From: Sabellastarte sp. h YS-2021
Taxonomy: Eukaryota > Annelida > Polychaeta > Sabellida > Sabellidae
Length of the DNA stretch: 64,000 bases
Assembly (NCBI GenBank): GCA_964017235.1
Contig: OZ024927.1
Span: forward strand, 23,641,160 to 23,705,159
Reading direction: 5' to 3'
A model generated the notes under the pieces. It worked only from the letters and a program-made list of their open reading frames with translations. It was not told the DNA's origin and searched no databases. The position numbers and the translations under genes were made by a program. Of the stretch, positions 1 to 10,503 are shown piece after piece (the first letter of the stretch is position 1; each line of letters begins with the position of its first letter).

Positions 1-763
1 AGATGTTGGAGTCAGATTCTGCAGAGGTCAGCCAGAAGTCACCAGCGACAGCCGTGTCACCTGCAGTGGCTTCCCCAGTCCAGATGGATCAGTTGGTTGT
101 ACCGTCAGTGGCAGCTTTGCAAGGGGCGTCACACATTCAAGCTGAGGTGGATTGACGCATAAAGCATTTGACAGACTTGAATGAATCAGGCAAGTTGAAA
201 TCCCAGAGAGGTGGATCTGACACAATTTTTGTCAAAAAGCAGGTGCCATGGCCACAAAATTTTGTACTGGGGGGTAACAATAAGAGTAGGATTTCATATG
301 ACAACTTAAGCTGGTGCCAATGGGTTTCAGGGTTTGCCATGATAGCCCGGGAGGAAAGTAATTTAGACACAAAAAATGCTATGCTTGATTACCTAGGTGA
401 AATTATGGAAGATGCCAATGACTTCAGCTGGCAGTCAGCTAAAGCATCGCATGCAGTCCTCTTATGTAGGATGGAGGAAGGGAAGGTTGAGTGGTCTGAG
501 ACCGCAAAAATTGATAGAATTAGGCGTGCTCATGCGCAAAGAATTCCCCCTCAAACTAATGTCAGTCAGAATAGGTCAAAATTCGAGACAAAAACAGCTG
601 TTTGTCGTTTCTATCAAAGGGCAATGTGTCAACACCAAAAAGACCATGAAACTGGGGGTACTTTTTATAAACATGTGTGTGCAAATTGTTTTGCGATGGG
701 TAAGGAATACAAACACATGGCAAAAGATTGTAGGGTGTCAGTGAAACCAGCAAAAAACGAGTA
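1..763 (+). pseudogene. gag-like part of YR copy 1 (5' end outside window)
   Basis: The translation matches the gag-like protein of copy 2 (9436-10431) over its central and C-terminal parts. It ends in a cysteine/histidine-rich domain with a C-x2-C-x8-H-x4-C arrangement, zinc-knuckle-like with wider spacing than the usual retroviral CCHC box. Its role would be nucleic-acid binding and particle or RNP assembly in the cytoplasm. The first part of the protein lies to the left of the window. It is treated as part of a broken fossil copy. Confidence 0.7.
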
Positions 764-781
764 GAGCACTGCCAAAAGGCA

Positions 782-3262
782 GTGCATTTGTCTGTAAATG
801 AAAAAGTCAAATCTAAAAAATTGTCTGTAAATAAAAATTGTGAATCTAAGGAAGTGTATAAAACAAGAATTGTAGTGTCTACAAATGTTCACAATGGTTG
901 CAGTTTTAACTGGAGAGCTGACTGGGCCAGACTTCAAGGTAAAACATATGCTCAAGTTGTCAAAGCAAACAATGACCTTTGCAGTCAGGGTCAAATTGGG
1001 CCTGGGAAAACTGTGGCCAAAAAAGTGTGGCCAACTAAAAAATCCACCCCAAAACATAGTAAAGCTCCGGTCAGCTCTCCGGCTTTAGAAAACAATGTAA
1101 ATAAACTACGGATCAAGTCAAAAAAGGTTGCAAACTTGACAAGTCCAAAAATAGCTCAAGAGAAGTCGAGACCTGGTGACATTTTTCATTGTTACACCAA
1201 AAATAGATTTCAACCACTTGACCCTCTTGTCGATAGCCCAGAGAATGACATAACAATGGCCATAAACCCAGTGGCAAACCAGTCGTGTAAAACTGAAACG
1301 TACCTAAAGACACAGAGTACAACAGATAAAGCCCCCAATAAACCAATTATAGGTCGGGAGTCAATAAAGTGTCAAAAAACTCGCCAAAATCATAGTAAAA
1401 ATATTGGTGACAAGTGTCAAAAACCACGAAAATTGTGCTCTGAAAGCAATCCACCAGACGATAAGTATGATTTGGCATTGCAAATGAAAAGTAAAAATAA
1501 AACAAAAATGGAACAAGCAAAAGGGGATCCCACTTTCGAACTTTGGAATCAACAGACTGAAGGCAAGTTTGGATATATTCCATTGGGTCCCCTGGTCCTT
1601 CCAGAATTGGATAAAAAAGTAAACATGGGCTCGGATCCAATAAAATTGTATGACATCACCAAAAATCAAAACACATTTAACTTTCTATCCACCCAGGTAC
1701 AGGTCCCCTCCCAGTTGAATCCGGATATTTGGCAGGAACTTTTACAAGGTTATTGGGACCAACAACTTCCATTTTTGATCAGATATGGTTTTCCTTTGGA
1801 TTTCGACAGGCACTCTAAACTGGGAAAAAATACCAAAAATCACATGTCAGCAGTAGCCTTTCCAAAGGATATTGATGCTTATTTAGCAGAAGAAATTCAA
1901 TATGGGGCGATTCATGGTCCTTTCAAAAATCCACCATTAAGCAACCTTCACATTTCCCCATTTATGACAAGAGAAAAGCCAGGGGCACCACATAGAAGAG
2001 TTATTATAGATCTGAGCTTCCCCCACGGTGAGGCAGTTAACTCTAACATTAGTAAGGACCAGTACTTGGGCACGAATTTTATTTTGACCTTGCCCTCAAT
2101 TGATCTCATAACAGACAAAGTAAGAAACTTGGGTAAAGGGTCTCTATTATACAAAATAGATATTAGTAGGGCTTTTTGCCTTTTCGATCCCAGGGACTAT
2201 TTTCTCTTGGGTTTAAGACATCAGGACTACTTTCTGGACACCTGTTTACCGTTAGGATTCAGACACGGATCCGGAATTTTTCAGAGACTCAGCGACGCCA
2301 TACGCTTCATCATGGCGTCAAAGGGTTATGACGTCATCAACTATATTGATGACGTCATAGGATTCGGTACAGTTTCCACAGCAAAATCATCATTTGACAC
2401 TTTGCAAGCATTACTTCAAAAGCTTGGATTTGATATCAGTGTTAAGAAATTAGTTGAACCCACCACCAAGGTCACTTGTTTAGGGGTTGAAGTCGATACC
2501 AAAGAATTTACCATCTCAGTCCCCCACGAAAAATTAAGCAATATTATAAGCATGTGTAACAAATGGTCTAGAAAATCCCATTGTACAAAAAAGGAACTTC
2601 AATCTTTATTGGGATGTTTACTGTATATTTCTAAATGTGTCAAAACATGCAGAACATTTCTGAATCGCATGTTGGACACCCTTAGAGCCCACTTTGGTAA
2701 GGAAAATATCACCTTAGATATCGAGTTTCAGAGAGATTTGAATTGGTTCCAAAAATTTTTACCAAAATTCAATGGCACAGCCTTTTTCGTACATCGCCCT
2801 GTCAAGGCTATTATTGAATTAGATGCCTGTCTCCAAGGATTAGGTGCAGTTTACCTAAATCAAGTATATGCAATACATATTCCCCAATATTGCAAACACT
2901 TTTCTATAGTCCACCTTGAAATGCTAAATATAATGGTCGCGGTTAGAGTATGGGCAAACAATTGGAAAAACCAACGTATTTTGATAAAATGTGATAACCA
3001 GGCAGTGGTTTCAGTATTGAATTCCGGTAGAACCCAAGATCTCACATTGGCTGCAATTGCCAGGAATATTATGATGGATATCTCAGAAAACGACATTGAT
3101 CTTCAAGTTATACATATTCTAGGAATACACAACAAAATTGCGGATCTCCTATCCAGATGGTTTATCACAAAAAATCCAGGTGATGTGCTTAAAAAATTTT
3201 TACCAAACCCTGTTTGGCTACATGTACCGGAAACAATCACTAATTTAGACTGGTCTATATAA
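782..3262 (+). pseudogene. reverse transcriptase-RNase H part of YR copy 1
   Basis: The frame carries a basic, low-complexity N-terminal third and then RT motifs, including KPGAPHRRVIIDLS (fingers), a motif A-like KIDIS and the catalytic YIDDVIGFG box. An RNase H-like region follows, with IELDACLQGLGA, HLEMLNI and IKCDNQAVVSVLNSG. The YIDDV box and the RT-RH-YR order, with no aspartic protease or DDE integrase in sight, place it among YR retrotransposons rather than Gypsy or Copia. Copy 2 gives a long alignable partner. The copy is a fossil that looks broken in a few places. Confidence 0.85.
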
Positions 3263-3267
3263 CAGGT

Positions 3268-3960
3268 TTGAACCCAACAGCGACACATCTGGCGTCCAGG
3301 GCTGTGTCCAGGCTTCAGCAAGCATTCAGGCCAGCCACCACGTCTTCCTACACCAGAAAATTCAGAATATTCGTAGCTTTTTGTTGTTTCATAAATGTCA
3401 GTCTCCATCACCTTACCCCACTTATTCTCCTCTCGTTCCTTGAATTTTTAGCTGTGAATCAGATCTCTACTTCAAATATGGCCAACTATATCTCAGCAAT
3501 CAAGACAACTCTGGCAATGCATGGTGTATCCACCACAGCATTTTATGACCAAAGAATCTCCTTATTCCAAAAGTCTAGGAGAATGACAAGGCAATTCACA
3601 GTCAAAATTAAGAAAATTATTGACGTTGACATGTTGAAAAATATTGTGTCAACTTGTGATACTATGTGGATGGGCCAAATTTTTAAAGCCGTGTATCTGG
3701 TGGCTTTCTTTTCCTTCATGCGCATTTCAAACCTGGTCCCTCACAAAATTTCTGCTTCTTCACCACTGGAACAGCTTACAAGGGGTGATGTATTTTTTGC
3801 TTCACCTGGCCTTCATGTGTTGGTAAAGTGGAGCAAGACGATGCAAAATAGGGATTCAGTAAAAATCTTAAAATTGCCAGCCCTCTCTCACTCTCCTCTT
3901 TGCCCAGTTATGGCAGTTAAAAATCTGTTAATGCTAACTCCTGGTAATTTTTGTCTTTAG
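3268..3960 (+). pseudogene. tyrosine recombinase part of YR copy 1
   Basis: It starts just after the RT-RNase H frame. It matches the recombinase of copy 2 across the SAM-like core-binding half and into the catalytic domain (shared CDTMWMGQIFKA, FLRISNLVPHKI-like and WSKTMQ-type stretches). In DIRS-order elements this enzyme integrates a circular DNA intermediate by recombination instead of a DDE integrase. It runs into the first B repeat. The reading is part of a broken fossil copy. Confidence 0.75.
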
Positions 3961-4303
3961 GGTCACCTTATCTTGGCTATAAGTAAGTAGTAATTGTATG
4001 TAATCTTTTAAGGCCACCTTAGCTTGAATGCTCATCTTAAACTCAGTAATTTCTCATCCAATGACTTTATGGTTACAGTAAAGTATTGCAACAAGTAATT
4101 ATATTTGAGGTGGCCTCAGACTTAGCTTCTTCTAACTTCTAAGGTGACCCTATGTTACAAAGATGCCTGTAGTATTGTACATAATGGTAGAAAAAATAGA
4201 AATAAAAATTAATCCCATATGGGCGTTATTATTGAATAAATAGCATCAGAGGTACTTGTTGGTACCCTCATATATATGGTCATATTCAGAGGTAGGGGCA
4301 CTG
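3944..4303 (+). repeat. Split direct repeat B1 of YR copy 1
   Basis: This 360-bp block recurs at 5360-5719 with no length change and about two substitutions that I can see, near 4257 and 4288. It contains inverted motifs (GGGTCACCTTA near its start, TAAGGTGACCC about 170 bp later), so each repeat can fold on itself. A diverged version follows the recombinase of copy 2 at about 13944-14288. Confidence 0.85.
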
Positions 4304-5359
4304 TGTGGAGGTGGAGCAATGAGCCCCACCTTAGTCAGTGCACCACACTGAAAGATTTTCTTGTTACACAATACTGTCGATAGGGTATTAAGGTATTGGT
4401 AATTTATTTGGCGCCAAATTCCTGGCAACCTTCATTCAACACTGCAAAGTCAAAGGGGCAAGACGTTTTTATAACAAAATTTTTACCCTCCCCCCACCCT
4501 GGTTCATCCTTCATTTCACTTGGAGCAAGATTCAGGAGCTCGGCCTTCTGTGAACCTAACTCAACACCCTCTGTGGCGCAGGGGAGGGGGTGAGTTCCAT
4601 GTATGTGCTCCTAGCTTGTTACCAATGGGGTTCACAGCACTGGCGCTTGTTAGCTAGCAGGGGGCCTTCCTCCTTGTCTCCTACAAAAATTTTCCTTCAG
4701 GAAACCTCATTTTTATTCATTTCATCAATTTCCAGGGTCAAAAATTTTTTCCTTCTTTGCCATTGATGTTGCCATAATTAGGGAACATACAGCTTAGGCT
4801 TAAAAGTGTTAAATCATACATGGTGTGATTCATAATTGGGTGCTCCACATTGTGCTCCTGGTGATTAAACATGTATAACATCGGGAGAGTTATATACTTT
4901 GTAACGGTGTACTTATTATGTTATAGTATCATATGTATTATATTGGGCAGTGGCACCTTGGTGCACCAAAAAATTGTTTCGAAATGCTAAAAGACTGTTT
5001 GTAGTTTCAGTGCATGGACAGACCCACAGGTGAATCTGCATGGCAAGCAAGTTATGGATCGATGCAGATGCCCTACAGCCTTACAGATGTATATATATAT
5101 CATGTTCGATTTTATGGCTATTGTATACAAGGGCTAGGCTAATCACAAAACATGTTCACTTGATGTTAGGAGTCGAAATATTCGACTATCTAAGGTTTAA
5201 GGGTAGATGGACTTACCTAAAGGACTTTTAGTCGTTTTAATTGAGTTTTAGCTAGGAACATGTTTTATCATTTCCTTTATGAGTGGAGGTCGGCATCTAC
5301 CTCGTTTTTCTAATATATATATATACATATACATATCCATGTGATTCTTAACAGTATTA
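4304..5359 (+). repeat. A2 spacer between the two B repeats of YR copy 1
   Basis: The first ~160 bp (GGTGGAGCA, CCCACCTTAGTCAGTGCAC, then a stretch ending in TTCATTCAACACTGCAA and GTCAAAGGGGCAA) match the sequence starting at about 8728, just upstream of the copy-2 gag frame. That identifies this segment as A2 and the copy-2 leader as A1. No coding sequence is seen. The rest is AT-rich with a (TA)n run near 5310. Confidence 0.6.
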
Positions 5360-5719
5360 GTAATTTTTGTCTTTAGGGTCACCTTATCTTGGCTATAAGT
5401 AAGTAGTAATTGTATGTAATCTTTTAAGGCCACCTTAGCTTGAATGCTCATCTTAAACTCAGTAATTTCTCATCCAATGACTTTATGGTTACAGTAAAGT
5501 ATTGCAACAAGTAATTATATTTGAGGTGGCCTCAGACTTAGCTTCTTCTAACTTCTAAGGTGACCCTATGTTACAAAGATGCCTGTAGTATTGTACATAA
5601 TGGTAGAAAAAATAGAAATAAAAATTAATCCCATATGGGCGTTATTATTGAATAAATAGCATCAGAGGTACATGTTGGTACCCTCATATATATGGTCATA
5701 TTCAAAGGTAGGGGCACTG
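5360..5719 (+). repeat. Split direct repeat B2, right end of YR copy 1
   Basis: Almost identical partner of 3944-4303. Similarity ends at GGGGCACTG (5719), which marks the right edge of the element. Sequence beyond it is unrelated to the family. Confidence 0.85.
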
Positions 5720-6590
5720 AGCTTCAGATAGCCCAAGGCCCCTGGTTTCCGACACAGGAATATCTGCCCTTGGATCAGGAAGCTTAAGTACATGGCTTAT
5801 GAGGTCCATGCCCTGAGTGTATTGAGACGGTATCATGTATTAATTCAGGTCTTCTTTCTACCTGCCAGGACCTAAGGACGCCTGATTATGGCATTTACTT
5901 GAGGAGTGGCTTCCTTGTGTGAAAACTGCATCATAGCTGGAGGCAGAACGTTGAGGTCACTTTCCTTCCAGCTCAGGGAACTCCCTGATGCTATGTATTC
6001 TGTCATGTTCATTGTCCCTTGACTGCTCCCTATGGGGAGGTCTTTTGAATTGAGTTCATTTCTTTCTCATGGGTTTTTTCACCCCTGTTTCCCCATCTCC
6101 CCATGGAGAAAGCCCCAGAATCCCAGATTTCTCACTTTGTGGGGGCCAGTAAACTGTGGCAGATGGCTAATTTTGAAGAGGGAGGAAGCCAGAAACACAT
6201 TGTGAAAAAGATTACAAGGATTGTTGTAGCGTTTTAGTAATTCAGATCTCATTATATCCATCTAATCATATTTTTGTTCAACGTTAGTTAATCTAGTAGA
6301 TAGGGTTTCAGGGCAAGCAACCTGTGATGTTTTGGGTTGGAGAGGGCTGTTATATTGAATTTAAGCTTTTTACTTACTTTCCTGAATTTTGTTGGAATCC
6401 TCCTTGGGAGAGGTTTAATGTTATTTTTGGAAGGGAGACAGAAGAGCATATCTCACAATGGTGACCTATGACACAGGGGTCATTACCTTTGCCCCATTTG
6501 CTACACATGGGACAGAACTTGCAGTGGTCCCAGCTAGCCAGGTAACGAGTGCACATGCTATGTTTCTGTTTCACAGTATTCATGTAGTGT
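5720..6590 (-). pseudogene. Gag-like remnant, possibly from a DIRS-1-type element
   Basis: On the minus strand this stretch has long partly open reading. The 6374-6583 part encodes a Cys/His-rich segment (WDHCKFCPMCSKWGKG, then DPC and HHCEICSS) that recalls the Cys-rich region of DIRS-1-type gag proteins. The 5880-6060 part is an acidic/serine-rich open stretch on the same strand. It is eroded, and the assignment rests on the cysteine pattern alone. It could also be an unrelated decayed gene. Confidence 0.3.
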
Positions 6591-7823
6591 GTAACTGGAA
6601 ATCCTCTCAGTATTTTCTATTATGTTTAATTAATGTTTTGAACTACTTAATTGTTGTAAATAAGGTTAAACTTACCAGTATTTTAATTAATTTTATCGAA
6701 CATTTGTATGGATTTCTGGCAGTTATGGTGGCCAAACGAAAAAGAGGAAGAGAACCAATCAGAAATGACCACATGTATAGTTAGGGGGACATCCAGTGAG
6801 CCTGATTGGGACTACCTACAAAACAATCTTGTGAATACAGTTTGCATTTGTATAAAAATTTAAAGAAACAACATTTCAGATGTATGAAATTTACAGGTAC
6901 TTAAAATCCACCAAATACAGGTGATATCTCAATAGTACTGATAGCGAATAAGTAAATATTTGTTCTTTGCCTTGCAGCCTTTGATCAATGACAACCAGTG
7001 TACAAAATTCTTGAATATAAAATATATGGACCCACACTGATTATCAAATATGTACAAAAATTGTTACCTTGGGAGGCAGATATCTCATAACATACTAACA
7101 ATGCACAAAAAAAAGGGATAAAATCTTGATAAACTTTTATTTTTAGGTTTTTAGCTATCAAAACAATATTGAAATTTTCTTTATTAAGCTCTAGATACAT
7201 TTTCGACAAACGACCAACAATTTAAAGTTGAGCCTTAATGACAAACACAAAAAAAACAAACCATAGATCAAACACAAAAATATTTTCATACAGATACACT
7301 GGACTGCACTGTTATCAAAGCATTTGCACAGTGTCTGTGTTTTTTTTTCTGCAAGATGCTACTTCATGAAGAAAATTTATAGCTAGTCGAAATTAATGTT
7401 CATTACATGTAGGTCCATTACATATTGCTTGTCATAACCAATGAGGATTTTAGTCTATGCTCATCAACATTATCATATGTAACATTCACAATGTGATTGC
7501 TGTGAAAGAGTATTCTGGTTAAATGCAAATCTATTTCAAAACTTTAGCTGAGAATGCTAAACTACCTTCTTAAATAAGCAAAATCAAAACCGCGAGTATT
7601 TTTCTGAGATTGAAATAATGGAAAAATAAAAGGATGGCATAGAAGATAACACATTACCATGTGTCATGTATAATCTGTGTCTATATCTTACCATTTACGA
7701 GATAACTATATTTTTATATTTCCGCAAAAAATCCAAGATTGCTCCCAAAACTTCAGAAAATTGTTTATTTTTTATTTTTTAAGTTTCATTATACAGCAGA
7801 CTCCATGTGTAAGTAGGACCTCT
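6591..7823. other. AT-rich stretch without recognisable features
   Basis: No open frame with a recognisable motif, tRNA or repeat was seen. Short open stretches on either strand are spurious. Confidence 0.5.
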
Positions 7824-7828
7824 AAAAT

Positions 7829-8129
7829 CAGGGGCGGATCCAGCTTTTATGTAAGGTGGGGGTTCACATCGAGTAAGGTGGGGTTTCACATTGAGTAAGG
7901 TGGGGGTTCACATCAGACATATTATAAGTAAGGGGGTCGGGGGGCATGCCCCCCTGGAAAAAATAAATTTTTGGTAAAAATAGAGTGCATTTCCTGTAAA
8001 TTTAACACCACTGTCAAGAAATAATTTTGTTCTTTGGGTTGAACCCCTTTACATTATTTTTCAAGGGGGGGGGGGGGGGGGGGAGGGGGGGGGTCGAACC
8101 CCCTGAACCCCCCCCCGGATCCGCTAGTG
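7829..8129 (+). mobile_element. Short non-autonomous DNA transposon, copy 1
   Basis: This 301-bp element starts CAGGGGCGGATCCAGC and ends GGATCCGCTAGTG, so its ends are imperfect inverted repeats. It is flanked on both sides by AAAAT (7824-7828 and 8130-8134), a 5-bp target duplication. Inside are three copies of a GTAAGGTGGGG-TTCACAT unit, a short palindrome around GGGGGGCATGCCCCCC and a long G run. An inverted copy sits at 25153-25439 with its own 5-bp duplication. There is no coding capacity. The superfamily is not assigned. Confidence 0.85.
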
Positions 8130-8134
8130 AAAAT

Positions 8135-8727
8135 CCATACAATTTGGTCCTAGTTATGACAAATTTCCACATATACCTAGACAAATACATCAGTTTCTGG
8201 TGTTGGACCTCAAAATTGGTTCAAGTAAACTTTGATTTGACTTAAACTGTTTTTCAGACATGTACAATTTACTACATTGTGGTAACTTCTTCAATTTTCC
8301 CGTTTGATATTTCTTCTGTAACATCATCAGTTTTCAATTTATTTTCTTCAGGATTCACGTCTTTTCTGAAAGTGAACAAAATAAAAAAATATTGTAAACA
8401 GTGATCATTTGGTTCATAAAATTTCATGAAGTTTTAAAAAATCCATTTTATTTTTAAGTTTTACAAGATCAGCAAACAGATACAATAATTATTTCATATT
8501 CAAAGACATATCAAGGCTGTTACTCTCAGACCTTCATAATACTGAACAAACGTTTTATTTGAACAATGGTATAAATAGTTAAGGTACCTGCGAACATTTC
8601 TTTTTGCAGTTTGGATGCCTCTAAATCAGGAACTGTCATATTTTTGTAGGGACAAGTGCTAGATATAACTGGACAAATTTCCTCTTGATATTGAGATGCC
8701 AATTAAAGATAATGTAGTGTATTTTAA
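8135..8727. other. Intergenic sequence without recognisable features
   Basis: AT-rich sequence between the short transposon and YR copy 2. I see no coding motif or repeat in it. Confidence 0.5.
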
Positions 8728-9435
8728 TGGGGGGTGGAGCATTAGGCACCACCTTATTCAGTGCACCCCCCAGTGACTATTCTTCGATTGGGTATTGATG
8801 TATTGCTAACCCCCTTTGCCGCCCAAAATAATTCTTTCTTCATTCAACACTGCAATGTCAAAGGGGCAACACGTATGTTACATAAGTTTAATTTTCAGCC
8901 AGAACTTTTTAAGTTTTTAGGCCCGCAGTGTTGAATATGTATGCTCTGGCTTAATTTTATGATGTTGTGCATTATATGAACATTTAAAGGAACTTTTTCT
9001 TGTATTTTTGCTGTGTCATCTGGAGACGTGAAGGAACTTCTGGATTTAGTGCTTTGTTTAATGCGAAACTTGCTCTGGGTTGCTGGAGCCACATGAAAGG
9101 AATGAGTTTTATTTTATTTTATCTAATTTGTTATACTATTTTAATTTACTATTTTACGTCTTAGTATCATTTTATCTGTCTATTTTATAATGTTTTAAAC
9201 GTTAAACTGTCCCTAGAGAAGCATTGCAACATTTCTTTTTAACGATATTAACAGCATAAGCAATTTGTTGCCAAAAAGGGGCCATGCCAGTAATTGATAG
9301 ATAATTTGCACTCATCCTTTGAAACTCATTGACTTTGGGGGCTTTCACATTAAACAAAGCACATGTGGTTATATTGAAGTTGTAGATCACAAACATTGAC
9401 AATTTACTGAAAAAAATTCACTAAAAATATTGAAC

Positions 9436-10431
9436 ATGCCTACTAAAGAATTCCTTTGTAAAAAATGTGGAGACGTTCACAAAAGACCGATCAATAGCAA
9501 GTGTACATTTGCGAATGCCATGGAGAGTGAAGTGGTTAATCCAACTGAACTTTTACCATCAGCTTCTGGTCTGACTAATCAGTCAGGAAAAAGTGACTTA
9601 AATGTACAAATTTTGGCTGAGCTCAAGAGTTTGGGTGGCAGAATGTCCGCTATGGAGAGAAAAATGGCTGACACCAGTCCTGTAGAGGTCAACCAAAGGT
9701 CACAGATGAGCCATGCAGCAAGTGCTGTGATAGTCAACCCCAGTCCTGCACAACTAGAGGAAGTAGTGGTACCTTCAGTGGCAGCCCTACAAGGAACCCC
9801 CCATATACAGGCAGAAGTGGACAGAAGACTCAAGCATTTGGCTGAATTAAATGAAGCAGGCAAGTTGAAGTCACAGAGGGGCAGTAATGATAAAGTTTGG
9901 GTGAAAAAGCAGGTACCGTGGCCTCAAAATTTTGTTGTAGGGGGGAATAATAAGTCCAGAATGTCCTATGATAATTTAACCTGGTGTCAGTGGGTGTCAG
10001 GTTTTGCCATGATTGCCAGAAAGGAAAAAAATCTGCAAATCAAAAATTCCATGCTAGACTATCTCAGTGAGATAATGGAAGACGCAAACGACTTCAGCTG
10101 GCAATCTACTAAGGCATCGCATGCGGTTCTAATATGTAGGATGGAGGAGGGAAAAGTCGATTGGTCGGACACTGTCAAAATAGACAGGATCAGCCGCGCA
10201 CATGCGCAGAGAGCTCCTCCTCAAAACTTAATTAGTTCTAGCAAAAAATCTGAATCTAAAACCATGCCCTGTCGTTTCTATCAAAGGGGAACCTGTCAAA
10301 AAGATAGAGATCATGAAACTGGGCAAATTTTTTATAAACATGTTTGTGCCACCTGCTTTTTGATGGGGAAAGAATACAGACACATGGCTAAAGATTGCAG
10401 AGTATCTTCTAAAGCTGCAAAAAACGAGTAG
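9436..10431 (+). CDS. Gag-like protein of YR copy 2
   Basis: About 331 residues from the first ATG. The N-terminus has FLCKKCGDVHK and a later C, a C-x2-C-x3-H-x7-C arrangement. The middle (around residues 35-130) is serine/alanine-rich with a possible short coiled coil. A basic, conserved core follows (KKQVPWPQNFVVGGNNKSRM, then WCQWVSGFAMIARKE). The C-terminus has a C-x7-C-x5-H run and a C-x2-C-x8-H-x4-C box. Its role is inferred as RNA binding and assembly of the retrotransposition RNP. I do not know a named domain that matches the whole protein. Two zinc-type motifs at opposite ends make it unlike a simple CCHC gag. Confidence 0.75.
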   Translation: MPTKEFLCKKCGDVHKRPINSKCTFANAMESEVVNPTELLPSASGLTNQSGKSDLNVQILAELKSLGGRMSAMERKMADTSPVEVNQRSQMSHAASAVIVNPSPAQLEEVVVPSVAALQGTPHIQAEVDRRLKHLAELNEAGKLKSQRGSNDKVWVKKQVPWPQNFVVGGNNKSRMSYDNLTWCQWVSGFAMIARKEKNLQIKNSMLDYLSEIMEDANDFSWQSTKASHAVLICRMEEGKVDWSDTVKIDRISRAHAQRAPPQNLISSSKKSESKTMPCRFYQRGTCQKDRDHETGQIFYKHVCATCFLMGKEYRHMAKDCRVSSKAAKNE

Positions 10432-10503
10432 GGCACTGCCCATTGGCAGTGCAAACAAATGTAACTAGTGTAAATAAAGATGTAAAAAATTATAAGTAAA
10501 AAA

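Larger units (their letters stand above)
1..5719 (+). mobile_element. YR retrotransposon copy 1 (DIRS order, split direct repeats)
   Basis: Order on the plus strand is gag-like frame, reverse transcriptase with RNase H, tyrosine recombinase, then a repeat-spacer-repeat block. The 360-bp block at 3944-4303 recurs at 5360-5719 with about two differences. The spacer between them starts with sequence that also begins copy 2 (near 8728). This is the A1 ... B1-A2-B2 plan known from Ngaro/PAT-type YR elements, which lack true LTRs. The 5' end lies outside the window. The near-identical B repeats suggest a young insertion, although the coding part looks broken in a few places. The family name is inference from domain order and repeats. 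Confidence 0.85.

Noticed and set aside
8060-8120. Glycine-rich protein from the 8027-8245 frame
   Set aside because: The glycines come from a poly-G run inside the short transposon.
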